Shown here: positions 37,242 to 49,288 of the stretch, piece by piece
Numbering within the stretch: the stretch's first letter is position 1
How the letters are laid out: every line of letters starts with the position of its first letter
Origin: Verticillium longisporum
Taxonomy: Eukaryota > Ascomycota > Sordariomycetes > Glomerellales > Plectosphaerellaceae
Assembly: GCA_019188255.1 (NCBI GenBank)
Contig: JAETXT010000003.1
Coordinates: forward strand, 2,356,001 to 2,420,000
Length of the DNA stretch: 64,000 nucleotides
Direction: 5' to 3'
Position numbers and translations under genes: made by a program
Notes under the pieces: generated by a model
Told to the model about the DNA's origin: nothing
Seen by the model: the letters and a program-made list of their open reading frames with translations, nothing else
Databases searched by the model: none

Positions 37242-39155
37242 GACCTTGTCGAAAAGAGAGTCGCACGAAGAGTGCCATTTTGGCCTGAGATTATGTCTGT
37301 TTCACAAAGTATGCCCGACACCCGATATATCCTCTCACGACCGAACGGAACCGAATATACTTGACGACAGCGTAATCGGCATGGAAGTGCAATGTACTGT
37401 CGGGCATTTTCTTTTCGCGACGATGCGGATCGACATGTGCCAGACTCAGGGTCAGCGCGGGGAGTTTTGGCACAAGAGAGAACGTGCGTTTGTCCCACGT
37501 CTGCATCTCTGCAGCTGGCCACTGTCTGTATAGTGCAAGAATGGGTGAGGGCGGGCAAGAAGGAGACACTTGGCGCGCTTTTGTGCCGGTGGACGCGGAC
37601 GGAGGTTGTTTGTCCCCTTTTTCTTTTATCCCACCTGGACCCTTTGGTTTTTTGGACCCTCAACCCTTTTTTTCTGAAATACCCGAGCTTTTTATTCGCG
37701 TACTTAATATGAGGGGCACAACAGGAGAGCGTGTGTTGGGACGAAAAATAGAGAACGAGATTTTGGTGCTTGCTGTTGCTGCTGCTGGCCGGTTTGATGT
37801 ATTCTTCCATCGACGCTGGATGCCCTTGTGTCCTGGCATCTCTCAAGAGGGCGAGCCTTGCCGACACGTATCATCGACTGATTCTGGAATGCAAGTTTTC
37901 ATCTGCTCGTTCCCTCATCGATCTATTCACGTCGCTTTCAGGGACAGTGTCGCATGTGCTATCACGCCCGGGAGAAGACTGCCGGTACATGGTGACCATG
38001 ATCAGATCCCAGCTGGTCGACTGCACCGCCGACATTGAGCAATTTTCCGTTCACGTTTGCGGCAGGCGGTCAAGTGTGGCATCCTATATATCAAGAGTAC
38101 AGCTCGTCTCTTGGTAGTGCTCAGACCTGAGGTGGGTCAACTCAATGCGCTCTTGGCTCCAAGCTTTACTCAGCAATGGGACACCCTTTGGATGGGGGAC
38201 ACCACCATGTTCGTATTCGCGGGACGAAGCGAACGAGTAAGGTGAGATTATGGGCCAAATGGGGACGCCGAGGAGACACCAAGCGTGTGCTTCTCCCAGG
38301 CTCCGTCTGCACTATGGCCAGCTTGCGTATGGCTGTCTGTTGCATATGCAAGGGCAGCTTCTGACAGAAAGTCGCAACCAAGCCGCACACAATCATGGCC
38401 TCGTGCTAAGTCGCCCGACATTTTTTCTTCGTCTTAGCGTCTTGACAAAATGAGTTCTTTGAAGGAACATGCTGGCCGACACTGGGCGGGAAATGTTGAT
38501 ACACGCTCATCATAGTCAAAGCTGCCTACTCTCGTCTACAAGCAGGTAGGCAATCAGAATATCCGGCAGTCTGACATTCTATCGCCTGTCTTGGATGATC
38601 TTCCCCACCCTCCTTCTCAAGACATTCTGTCGAGCTGTGTGTTATACACACAATACTGTGGCATTGTCATAGAGTATAAGCGATAAAAGCAGTCTATAAT
38701 GCTGTCACTGTGATCTGATACCAATGTTCCTTGCATGTGGCACAGGCATTCGATTCGGTTGAACAGTTCATACGTCGACGAAACTATCATCGGAGAAGAG
38801 GACTTTCATGCAGGCGTAAATCTGGCAACCACTCCGAAATGATAAATGTCATGAGGCCTTGGGCTCGTTACAATATATACAAAGCAAGATACGCATTTAC
38901 CACCACCCAAGGAAATGCCGCGTTGCCCACCGCAAGAGTGCCCAAGCCGGAACCGGCCCATACTATCCATTTCACCGACAGTGACCTCGTGCTGCATGGC
39001 TCGCTCTTCGGTCGTGGTTCTCGCCCCAGTGTCATACCCTCGACCGGGGCGCAATATGCAGGTCTGGCCAGTTATGCGGCGTCATCAGTCGACTGGCCAT
39101 GTATCGCAAAGCAAACACACACTCATGATTCACGTCCTTCGAAGAAAAAAACGTG
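37242..39155. other. intergenic, no gene
   Basis: 1.9 kb. Open frames here are short and not protein-like. The first few hundred bases are probably the ARF6 3' UTR. Confidence 0.45.
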
Positions 39156-39608
39156 TCATTCGATCCCCGGAAACCCCACCGCCAGCAGGGCAGCTGTCAA
39201 CGCCGCAGCCGCCATCGGCACGGAGCCCACGCCCGCCGTCTTCTCCGCCCCAGACGACGCGGCGACGGGGATGAGAGGTCTGTGCCACCCGCAGTGCGTC
39301 GTCGTCGCGTACGTGGCGCACGAGTAGTACGTCGTCTGGCGGAGGCCGTGCTCGGCGAGGTTGGCCGTGGCCCGCGGGGTCGTGGCCGGGTCGGCGGGGA
39401 AGAGGGCGTCGTAGTCGGGCGGGCCGGCGGGCGTTGCGGCGGGATTGATGAGGAGGTAGACCGGGGAGGCGATGGGCGTGCTTGTCGTTGAGGGCGAGGT
39501 GACTGTCGTTGTGATGGCGGTTGAGTTTGCGGTTGTTGGGAGGGCGGCTGTGAGATATGCGAGGAAGAGGATGGCGAAGATGCGCGAGAGACACCTTGAT
39601 TTCGCCAT
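39156..39608 (-). CDS. small secreted or GPI-anchored protein
   Basis: A single-exon 150-aa protein. The N-terminus (MAKSRCLSRIFAILFLAYLT followed by AALPTTA) is a clear signal peptide. A Thr/Ser-rich stretch follows, then a middle region LRQTTYYSCATYATTTHCGW with two cysteines, and a hydrophobic C-terminal end (MAAAALTAALLAVGFPGIE) preceded by small residues (ASSGAEKTAG). This layout suggests a GPI anchor signal, hence a cell-wall or surface protein. Only two cysteines argues against a typical Cys-rich effector. I do not recognise the family. Confidence 0.7.
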   Translation of the reverse strand: MAKSRCLSRIFAILFLAYLTAALPTTANSTAITTTVTSPSTTSTPIASPVYLLINPAATPAGPPDYDALFPADPATTPRATANLAEHGLRQTTYYSCATYATTTHCGWHRPLIPVAASSGAEKTAGVGSVPMAAAALTAALLAVGFPGIE

Positions 39609-40468
39609 TGTGCGTTCTTCTTCTTGTTCGACTTCTTGTATGTATGAGGGTAGCAGGCTGGTTGCGTTTGACGGGTTGTGCGATCTCCAGGACCGTGATG
39701 ATTATCTTGAGGTAATGTCTCCAGGACAGCGTATGGAGGCAAGTATATACAGAACCGGTCTCATAGAAACAAACAGCGACAAACAAAGAGTGGAAAAGAT
39801 GGGAGATGAAAGGCAACATGAAGCACAAGGTGCAGATGCTTCAGAAGGGGGAGGATGGGGTAATATCACCAAGGCGCGGGCCTTCCGCCTCTCAACGCGT
39901 CAAAGAAGTGCCATCAAGTGCGCGTTCCATCCTGACGAGCTGAGCTTCAAGCCCCTGGGAGATCAACTATGCCGGTTGACAATTGTAAGGAGTCAGTCAG
40001 CCTGCTCTGTGTGTCTGTGCATGTCACCCTCGTTGTCACCCAGCTTGCTGTATCCACTTGCACGACAAGGGAGTCATTCCTGTCACAGCAAGCGCAGATT
40101 GGCGAACTTTCGCTGGTGACAAAGTCAGTAAGGTTTTTGGATTTACGATGGTGTTGTACTAGAATTGACCTTCGGTTGGTGGTGACCGCCAGTGACCTTT
40201 ATGCAGGGGTTAATAGAGGTCGCAGCCGCGGGGCCACGATAGCCACTCAATCGACCCAACATTTGTAAACCGCCAAAAATCGTTCGATTGGATCCAAACT
40301 GCAGTGAAAGGCTAGATTGACTCAAAGAGCTTGAATTTCTTTTGATATCTTGATTATGAAGTAATGCATGGGTATCTTGCTCAGACTACTTCCGATTTCC
40401 ACATAAGTAAACTCTTCTCCTTTCCCACAACCCCTTGGACGTCCTTACAAACACAGGGGGGCCTAAAC
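39609..40468. other. intergenic
   Basis: 0.86 kb between two minus-strand genes; presumably the promoter of the small secreted protein and the 3' region of the coilin-like gene. No gene seen. Confidence 0.5.
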
Positions 40469-43400
40469 TCATGCATCCCGCATCGCACTGGCTGCACGTC
40501 TTCCCTTTCCACTTTTGGCGGCGCTCTTGGACTGGACTGTCGTGGAGACTGACGTCCGCCCTTTCTGAAGTAGTTTACCCGTCTTGGTAGGCATGCTGAC
40601 AGCGCGGGACTTGGCCTCCTTCTTGCGCTGCCCCTGATTCTTCTTCCCCTTGAGGACACCCTTCAAACTGCCCTTGGCGCCAGCTTCATCCAGGCTCGCC
40701 TTTTCATGCTGCTCTGCCTCTCCCTGGGATTCTCGGTCTGACGACAGGGTAATGACCTGACTGCCTGGAGGTATCTGGAAATCTCGCTTCTGACCATCAG
40801 CAGGCCGAGGTGTATTCGAAAACAGCCGCTTCTTGGGCGTGCCTAGCAACGCTTCCTCGCCCTCATCTTCGTCGTCAATGCGGCGCATAGCCTCCTCATA
40901 CTCCTCATCCTTCAGTATCTTTCTTTTCAAAATAGACTCCGCCATCGTTCGGGAGGGGCTTTGCGTGCCATGCGAATTGTGGGAAGTAGCGGTCGCCCAA
41001 ATTTCACTGACGGAGGGCAGTGACAGACTCGGCGATGGCGTCTCAGATGCGACGTTTTTGCTTGGTGTCTTCAACAGGCCTTTTGCCTTCGGTGTCGAAT
41101 CTGAGGAACCATGTTCCTCCTGTACTCCCGATGGAGGTACCGCATCGGTAGCGGCGAGTGTCACGTCGGCGGGGATGAGGTCGGTGCGCAAGTTTCCTGG
41201 CGGGCTGTTCAGGTCTTCGGTATAGTTGTCGCCTTGCTGAAATGGCTGGTTATCCTCGACACCGTCCAAATTTTCGTAAGCCTGGCGGGGTGAGGGAATG
41301 GTATCATGGTACTGCCCAGAGTCGTGGGATACTTCTTCAGATGCCGATGGTTGTTCTGCCGTAGATCCGATCTGCTGTGAGATGACTGGAGAAGAGCGTG
41401 TGCTCCGAGGTTGTGCATGTCGGTTTGCACCCTCCTCTTCAAGATTCTGCTGCGGAGGACTAGCAGCATCCTCCAGGACAGCGGCACTGCTACTAGAACC
41501 TAAATCGCCCTGCATACCGTCAGCCTCCTTGGGCTGTTCCGCCGTAGTGGTCATAATTTGATCCTCATACCCGTTGGCAAGTCTCTCGTCTCGATCTCTG
41601 CCTTCTTCGTACTGTGTCTCCCGCACGACACTGTCAGTCCAGCCATCCTGCTTCTGGGTACCTGCAGCAAGTAGAATCTTAGGTTCGATCAGTTCGCTGA
41701 ACTGTACATCACGATAGCCATCGTCAACCTCGTCTTCATCTTCGTCTTCGTCGATGTCAGGGGCCTCAAACTTGTCGTAAATACGCTTGCCGGTGCCTTG
41801 GTCATACGTCTTCTCGGGCTTGTCAAGCCCTCTGTCCCTCATGGCCAGAAGCAGTCGTAGATCAGCGCCGTCGTTACCTGCGACCTTGACAACGACAGCC
41901 GTCACGTTGGAGAGCTGAGGCTGCCAATTTGTCTGCCCGGAAAGAAGCCACTGCTTCCAGGTGATTACCATATACGGCTTTGCCTCCGCGGGGGCCAGGT
42001 CTTTCAATGTGGACAAGTCTGCTGGGAGCGGTGGCAAGTCTTCGACATCAGGTACATGTCTATTTGCTGGGGCTTTCTGCGCTGGTAGAGCCTCTTCTTC
42101 GGGAGCGTCATCGTACTGGAGAACAATATCATCCTGCGTGAAGTCCCCTTCTGTGGCATATGATGCATCGTGACTGTCATCTCCGAAGGAGTACCTCTGC
42201 TTCTTCCAGGCTTGCGAGTCCTCCTCCTGGTAGAACTGAGAAGCATTCCGCTGAGGTCGCTTGCGCTTGCCCTTCTTCTTTGACGGATCGTACTGCTGCT
42301 GAGGATCCCACCGCTGCACAAAAGGGAACGGCGGTTCAGACAGCTCGATGCCTTCGTCACAGCACTCAACAGCGCGGCAGTTAATCTTCTGGCGCCAGGC
42401 GTCCGGGTCTTCCTCCTCGTTTTCTTCGGTAGCCTGAACTACTGCTGCTGCGTGACTGCCCTCTGCGTCAGTAACGCGAGGGTTGATGTGTGGTCGCACA
42501 TCCTTCATCAACTTGGTGCGCAATTTCTCTTCGTCAGCTTTAGTCTTTGGGTTGCGGAGACCCAAAGCGCCAAACAGCATCCGACGCCCCGCATCGACGT
42601 TCAACTTGGTGCGGCGACTTGCTGCCGACGAGGTCGTGTCCAAATGTTCGCTTGGCTCGTCTCTGTTTTCAACAGCGCCTATCGGGGACGTTGAAGGACT
42701 TGTGATACCTGATAGATCTGCGGGTGCAGACTCGGGATACTTGTTTAACTTGAGCGGACTTGCCAATGGTGCGGATGTGTCTACTTCCATCATATCAAGG
42801 AGTGCCTTTTTCCGTGCCAGAAACTCTGCTTCCTCCCGAGACTTCGAGGCATCAGGCGTGGAAGAGGCAGAAGGCTCATTGATGCTCAGTTCTGATTGAT
42901 CTCTGGATGCCATTTTCTTGGCCAACCGTCGCCTCAGGTTTCTCTTTTGTGTCTTACGCATTCCACGTCCTGGTGGTACGAGCGGCTGGTCATCGTCCTC
43001 GACGCCGGAGGAAGACGGTTGTGGTGCTGACACAGCGAATTGTTTTCTTGGTGGGCTAACCGGAGCCTTGCTGGTCATCTCTTCGGGTTCCGATTCGGAG
43101 CTAGAGTCATCGCTGCTACTGTCACTGCTGCTGCTGTCTTCCTCAGAACTTTCCGTAGCTAGCGTATCTTGAACCGGGTACCTGATGACAGTATCATAAT
43201 TCTCCGAGAGATCACCATCGGCGATTGTCGATACCGGTACGGCTTTGCGCGAGACAGCTGGCTTTCTGGAAGGACTGTCATCGGAGTCTTCCGAGTCCGA
43301 GGACGATGAGTCTGAGGAGTCAGATGATGAGCTGTCATCGTTGGCATCATCTGCATCAAAATCCGAGTCGTCATCTGAATCTTCGTCCGAGTCGACAGCT

Positions 43401-44591
43401 AGTCTCTCTCGTGGTTTGTTTCTTGTGTTCAGATCCGAGTCCGACTCGGAACTTGAGTCGGAGCTGGAGCTGGCGCTCGATGAGCTGCTGACGGATGCCA
43501 CGTCGGGTGGACCAGGGTTCGACGGTCGTACAGGGCTCGATTCATCCTGTTGGAGATAAAGCTGGCGGTCCAGACGACGATATGCCTCCCAGGTGTCGTA
43601 GTGGCTTTCTATCAAGGCTTGCGAAATTTCTTCAACGGACTTTTCGGGAAAGGAGATACGCAAAGAGGCGATCCATGCTTGAACGGTCACGAGTTGTGGC
43701 TGTAGAGGGGACTCTGATATCTGCCGAACCTGGTGAGGCGGCAGTTGCACCTCATGGTCCACATGGTCGCCCTCTACAGCCGCATGGTCCTCCTGAATGT
43801 CCCTGAGCTCGTCAAGTAAACTCTCCTCGTCGCCTTCCATGAGCGACTCGCTGTCAGAGCTTTCACTACCAGACTGGAAGTCATTTTCTCCGAATTCGTC
43901 CTCCTCAACACCCTCCTCATCCCTAGTATTGTCCTTCGAGTCGTCATCTTTTTCGGCGTGGAATCTGACATTCTTGGAGTGGCCCTTCATGTGACGATCA
44001 TCTCTGTCATATTCTATAAGTAAAGGGGATCGGTCCGCGTCTTCGTCTGAGCCGTCGGGAGGATTGGCGGCGGCAGCATCGTCATCGCTTTCCCATGTAA
44101 GTCGGGTTCGCTTTCGGGGCGGCAGTTCCACTTGTGGACGGTCGCGTGGCGTTCTGAGCCAGGGTCGGCCGAAAGCGAGGCCATCGACGAGGTGTTTGCC
44201 GTCGAAGGAGACCTGGTGTCTCCCACTGAGACGGCGACGCTTGATGTCTTCGGTCAGGAGGGATCGAATACTGCGGACAAGAAGTTAGCAAGCTGTACAG
44301 AGGTATGTGGAGGGGCCGTGGCACTTGCATGACCTGATCGTCGTCCTTCAGGACCTTGGAGACTTGTTGGAAGTGCAGACACTCAAAAGGCTCGCCGTCG
44401 GTACCCCTAAGCTCAACGGCGTAGTCCTCGAGACCCCACTCGCCGCTCTCAAGGGGAATGGCCTCGTCGACTTGGGCAATCAGCTTTGCGATGGTCCAAT
44501 CGGGGCCTGTGGGCACGTTCCACACGAGCTTGACCTCAGGGACGCCATGGCGGCGGACGAGCAGTCGGAGACGGAGCTCTCTGTCGGACAT
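40469..44591 (-). CDS. large acidic coilin-like nuclear protein, GC-AG intron
   Basis: Exon 1 (44591-44329, MSDRELRLRLLVRRHGVPEV) and exon 2 (44270-40469) encode about 1354 aa. The only intron that joins the frames correctly is a 58-nt GC-AG intron (GCAAGT, branch GCTAAC, CCGCAG), giving DDDQVIIRSLLTEDIKRRR. The N-terminal 130 residues form a ubiquitin-like domain seen in fungal coilin-like proteins. Next come long Ser/Asp/Glu tracts, a basic nuclear-signal-like segment (GMRKTQKRNLRRRLAKK), and near residues 690-800 a Tudor-like segment (AKPYMVITWKQWLLSGQTNW ... RDVQFSELIEPKILLA) comparable to the coilin atypical Tudor domain. The C-terminus is Lys/Arg-rich. Coilin organises Cajal bodies and RNP assembly; the assignment rests on layout and is moderate. 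Confidence 0.78.
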
Positions 44592-45246
44592 GGTGGATGC
44601 GACGACGCCAACTGCGGGAAGAGCTTGCTTCACGTCATAAGTTGGAGTTATGTCCCGGTAGCAACATGAACGAGGCTGTCATGGGCATGTAGAATAGGTA
44701 ACCTGGGGTCGATGTGCTGGGTGAAAATCAAGGTCGACTGTTGGCGGTTGGGTCGGCAGGTACGCACCTCAGGACACAAATGTGGAGTCCCAGCTGCTTT
44801 TTCCAGACAGTTGGACGCGTGGGGAAAGCACGATGCGTAAAAGGGTAGTCGCGTTTGACCCATGGCGGCAGTCACGCCCCACTCTCAATCGCTCTTGCCG
44901 CAGATGCATTATCATCTTGCATATGTCCTTCCTAAACTTCCTCCACGAGGTGGTTGGATATGTTTCTTCGGTGCTTCTGGCGCATGATGTGAATCTGGTG
45001 GTTTGCGCTCTTGGTCCTTGCAATTTGTCGATTTTCTTCTCGCCATAAGGCGGCTTGCTTCACCCGGTACGTCACCGTGCAAAACGAGGTCCTCTTAAGC
45101 TTGTTTCATTGGTACAACCTCACTTGGCTGTCATGTGCAAGTCTATCAGGCCGGAGAAGGTGCCCCAAACGAGGCTGCCGCAAAACTCCATCAAAATGCT
45201 AAATGCTCCTAATCCAACTATGTTTCCCTTAACCTGATGATCGCTC
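44592..45246. other. intergenic between RIB1 and coilin-like gene
   Basis: A 0.65-kb upstream region of the coilin-like gene. No gene is seen. Confidence 0.5.
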
Positions 45247-46522
45247 TCAACGAGGCATCGTGCCCGAATCCAGCATGTGGCCCATCTTCTCGATCTGCCG
45301 ATTGTTAGCGACGCTCTCGAGCACGTCTGGGTCGGAAAAAAGCTGCTGACCTTGGTCTTCAGGTACCCCTCCACCTCCTCGCTTCTGAACCCACCCTTAC
45401 CCTTCCAAGACAACGGTACCATGGCGACTCTCTCCCGCACCCTGACCTCTCGGTTCGGCCCTTCGACAGCGCGAATTTTGTCGGGGTTGTTCGTCAGCAA
45501 TCGCACTTCGTCCTGGCCCAGATCAAGCAACATGGCCGTCGCCAAGCCGTAACTGCGCGCGTCCGCGGGGTGCCGCAGCAAAAGGTTGGCCTCGACGGTA
45601 TCGGAACCCAGGTCCTGGAGGTTGTACGCCTTGAGCTTCTCACCCAGGCCGATACCGCGACCCTCCTGTCGCAGGTAGATGATGATTCCGCCATTGTGGT
45701 TTCCCGGCAGACTCATCAGCCGCGCTGCCTCGTCGAGCTGCTCGCCGCAGTCGCAGCGCGCCGACCACGCCGTCTCGCCTGTGTAGCACTCGGAATGGAT
45801 GCGCACGAGCGGAGGGCCCGTCGGCGCAGGCGGCGCCTCCTCTCCCTGCTCCTTGGATGCGGAATCAGGCGTAGAGCCAGTGCCGCTGGCCATGCCGCTC
45901 GTTGTACGACCGGGGAACAGGCGGCCCGTGTATGCGCCGCGGACCATGCGGTCCATCTCGGTCTCGCCCGGCTGGACGGCGTCGAGTGAGGTGCTGCGGA
46001 TCTGGCGCCCAAAGACAATGGCAAGATGTTCCTTGTTGTCGACATCGTTACTGTAGAGGTGAAGGAACATTTCGGTACCGGCGACGGTCGGAATTCGCGC
46101 GCGCACAATGCATTGCACTTTGGGGAGGGTCTCGAGGAGGCGTGGCCTCTTGCTGCCGCAGCCTCCGGTAGGGATGGAACTGTCGACGGGCACTCCGCGC
46201 GGGGCGGCCTCGGTGGTGGGTGTCGCTGTACCTGGGGTCGCCGGGGGTGTGAAGGCGGGCGAAAGGAGCGAGGGCGGCGGTTGAGTGGTGAAGGCGGGGT
46301 CGTGGGGTCGTAGGGGCGTGGAAGCTAGACTGGGCAATTCATCGACATCGGGCTCTTGAGTAGTTTGCGTATTGTCGTCGCTCTGGGGGTCGGGCGCTCG
46401 AGGGCTCGTGTCCGAGGTGAGTAGAAGGATGGGAGATGGGGTGTGTCCTCGTGCCACTCATTCCGCGCAGCGCCGCTTTCGCTGGCGCTGCCAGCACCTG
46501 TTGATGAGTCGAAGGCGGGCAT
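45247..46522 (-). CDS. rib1: GTP cyclohydrolase II, first step of riboflavin synthesis; frameshift near start
   Basis: The catalytic domain is intact: [20 protein letters not shown] carries the three zinc cysteines and [20 protein letters not shown] the active-site arginine loop. The last exon (45294-45247, [15 protein letters not shown]) follows a 56-nt intron (GTCAGC, branch GCTAAC, CGGCAG) after EGYLKTK. The long catalytic frame has no ATG at its 5' end and is preceded by a stop. The start [18 protein letters not shown] (ATG 46522-46520) is in another frame, and one extra base at the C4 run (46438-46441) fuses them through [17 protein letters not shown] to 406 aa. The enzyme opens the GTP ring to give 2,5-diamino-6-ribosylamino-4-pyrimidinone phosphate. 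Cytosolic. Divergent to the FHA gene. Confidence 0.93.
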
Positions 46523-48027
46523 TTTTGGCGGGGTATTCGCCGAAATCGCTTGGACGTGATACAACAATGAGGGGGAAACGTATGTAGGACAGAGTGCGAC
46601 GAAGGGTACTGGTAGCGTTTGGCAATGGCCGGAGGGACAGCAGCTGTTTGCGAAATGGTGGTTGTTGAGAGGGAAAGAAGTCGTCAGTTATGCCGGAGAT
46701 GGAGCGACATGTGGTGGTGTCTGGTCATGACTCGGCTTTCGTGCGACACTGGGACACTGGTCAATCGATGATGGTGCGAGGGGTGTGGGCACCTTGCCGG
46801 ACATGGGCAAAATTATGAAATGCTGACGGCTATTAATCAGCCAGCATCCATCTCCCCAGGATACCTACCTATATTACGCTCATAAAGCCGATACCAGCAT
46901 AGCCTGGGAGACCCCCTCCCCGCCTTTCTTCGCCGAGGTTCTACTGCAGTGTCCGGCCGTCTTTCAGGGTTCTTCAAGGGTTTTTAGGGGCCCCCGCAGC
47001 GTGCAGATGCACACATGTACAGCGCGCGGCAACTTTGACGAGCCCCCCCCCTCCGTGGATTGAGCCGAGTGCAGGCGCGCGCCGGTTACGGCGATTCCTT
47101 GTGATCAATGCCGACGTCTGGCCCCGGTGTCGCCGCTGGCTGTACCCATGGGCATGTCATCTTTCTTTCGCTACAACGTGCAGCAGAAAGGTACCTGATG
47201 ACCAAGCCAGCAAAGCGACTTTAATCCAATTGTGTTCCTCGGCGACACCAACCTGACACTACCTACCTTACCTAGGTACCTAGGTATGTAGGTTGTTAGC
47301 AGCCAGGAAACAGCTTAATGAGGCCCTGCCACGAGGCAGCGAAGAGTCACAATTTTTCATGTTTCAATCGTCTCCAGCAGCAGCCGACGCGATTCGGCCA
47401 GCGAAGCTGAGTGCTGTCAAGATTGGGGGTCATCGTTGCCACTGGCGATGCCAACGCGCAGCTATCGCCACCAATTCATTGGCCACGAGCCACCCATACT
47501 GTGACTGCATCCCCATCTGGGCACCTCTCTCGTGCCCGTTTCACAACAGAGCCACGAGTTTCTCTGCCCTTGAGCAGCCATGCCTGTCGTTGCCTGAAGA
47601 AGTGTTTTGTTTACTTCCCTGCAAATGAATAAGTGGCCAGCCGCCGATTGCCCTGAGGAGAGGACTGTGAAGCGTGCATCAACATCCCTTCTCTGCCTCT
47701 CCAGACCAAAACATCCAGGTTGCGTGCCCAAGAAACCTCATAAAGCAAGCCGTTTCTGCTGCTGTCATTCATCTCGAACTCTCTCTGCATGCACAACCAG
47801 TTTTCAGCCCATCCATTCCGTCGTTCTTCATTACAGCTCCCGAGCCTGAGCTTTTCAGTGGTGCCTTCATTCTTTGGGCATCATCCGCAGCCAGTCGTTT
47901 TTTTTACTCCCGACTTGAGCGTATAATCTTTTGCATTTTTGTATTTTCCATCATCGATCGACACTTCGACTTGGCCTTGAACCTCGAACCTCTCCATCTA
48001 CTTCTCCTCCCCAACCGTCTTTACATT
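46523..48027. other. divergent promoter between RIB1 and FHA gene
   Basis: 1.5 kb without a supported gene. It has a TACCTAGGTA palindrome cluster at 47260-47294 and a CT-rich leader (47650-48020) before the FHA start. Confidence 0.5.
47260..47294. repeat. TACCTAGGTA palindrome cluster
   Basis: Overlapping TACCTA/TAGGTA units forming a palindromic 35-base stretch in the RIB1/FHA upstream region; related to the clusters at 7921-7936 and 35865-35891. Confidence 0.6.
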
Positions 48028-48843
48028 ATGGACACCCAAATGCCCACTCCTATCGCCTGGCTGCTGCCCGCGAACAACAACCGTTGGGCAGCTCAGGCAA
48101 CACACATGGTCGGCAACAGCGCGAGACGCATCCACCTCGACCGAGCCCTCGACGACATGGTCCTCGTCGAGGAACACCAAGACTCCAATATCATCACCGT
48201 CGAAGAAGAAGACGACGACAACTCGGCATCCGACAAGGAGAACGAAACGGTGCTCACGCCCAAGCGCCCCAACGCAGCCCTCGCCCTGACCTTTGACCAC
48301 CGGCCCAAGGGCCTCCACGGCTTCGTCATCGGCACCGACCCCCGCACCTGCGACATTGTGCTGCCCAAGCTGCGCGGCATCAGCCGCCGCCACTGCCACA
48401 TCACCTTTGACTCCGATAAGCGCCTCGTCGTGCGCGACACGTCCAAGCACGGCAGCGCCGTCTGGTACGACGGCCACAGCAACGGCTACCGCCGCCGCAC
48501 CTGCTGGCCCCTGAGCAGCGGCTTGTCCTACGGCTTCCCGGCCATGGTGCGGACCATCGTCATCGACATTCAGAGAGTGCGCTTCCAGGTCGTCGTCAAC
48601 GAGTGCCTGCCGCGCATGGACGCCTACGAGGACCTCGTCGCGGGCTTCCTCTCCTCCGTGGCGGCGCCGGCGCCGGCTCGGAAGCCGCCACGCGTGGAGA
48701 ACTCGCTCGTTCCCGCGCCGCTGCGCGTGCAGCGTCCCGTCTTTGTAAAGTACATCGTCGAGTCCGGCGACGACAAGCCGCCGGACACATATCTCTGGAA
48801 CAGCGCGAGGCCGTGGGAGCCGATGGTCAAGGTCGACGCGTGA
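48028..48843 (+). CDS. FHA-domain protein without a kinase domain
   Basis: Single exon, 271 aa from MDTQMPTPIAWLLPANNNRW. After an acidic segment (VEEEDDDNSASDKEN) comes an FHA domain at about residues 90-155. GFVIGTDPRTCDIVLP, GISRRHCHITF and DTSKHGSAVWYDG contain the Arg/Gly, Ser-Arg-Arg-His and Asn-like loop positions that bind phosphothreonine. Many fungal kinases carry a very similar N-terminal FHA domain followed by a kinase domain. Here the reading frame ends PWEPMVKVDA at 48843 and no kinase motif (GxGxxG, HRD, DFG) follows in any frame. It may be a stand-alone phosphopeptide reader or a shortened paralogue. The frame upstream to 47674 is open but unpatterned, so I start at 48028. Confidence 0.85.
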   Translation: MDTQMPTPIAWLLPANNNRWAAQATHMVGNSARRIHLDRALDDMVLVEEHQDSNIITVEEEDDDNSASDKENETVLTPKRPNAALALTFDHRPKGLHGFVIGTDPRTCDIVLPKLRGISRRHCHITFDSDKRLVVRDTSKHGSAVWYDGHSNGYRRRTCWPLSSGLSYGFPAMVRTIVIDIQRVRFQVVVNECLPRMDAYEDLVAGFLSSVAAPAPARKPPRVENSLVPAPLRVQRPVFVKYIVESGDDKPPDTYLWNSARPWEPMVKVDA

Positions 48844-49288
48844 CGGGACTGCGGCGTATGGAGTTGATTCTCATCTGGCATGAGTAGTTACTTTGGTTGT
48901 ATGATAAGCAGGACGGACACACTCGTTGGATATCGGAGCAGAGCATTCGTTCAGCCACCTCTTGTTTCCGTCATTCGTTCGTTTGATGGGCGCGGCAGTC
49001 TCTACCGACATTAGCATAGGATACCCAGCAGTACTCGAATACTCGTTGTTCGTCATGTCCTCTGCATCTCGTGACATGGCTGGCGAGAGCAGTGTACCAG
49101 GTAAGACCAATCTTCTCAACGTTTCACACCGGGGAGAGTGGCAAGCGGTATATCCATGGAATTCGTCCCATTTTATAACCGCCACAAAAAGGCTTCCAAT
49201 CCCTCTCCCGTCGTCGTCGGTATGTACGTACACAGCCGCGTCGCAGCAGCTCCCCGGGCTCTTTGTCCTGCATCAACCCACCCAGCAC
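48844..49288. other. 3' region between convergent FHA and NDUFB7 genes
   Basis: A 0.45-kb convergent spacer. No gene. Confidence 0.55.

Noticed and set aside
43225..43994. Ser/Glu-rich plus-strand frames opposite the coilin-like gene
   Set aside because: Mirror images of Ser/Asp-rich coding sequence; the minus frame is open over 3.8 kb.
45120..45350. Read-through C-terminus of the RIB1 frame
   Set aside because: The intron at 45295-45350 with perfect branch and acceptor leads to the family-typical [11 protein letters not shown] ending.
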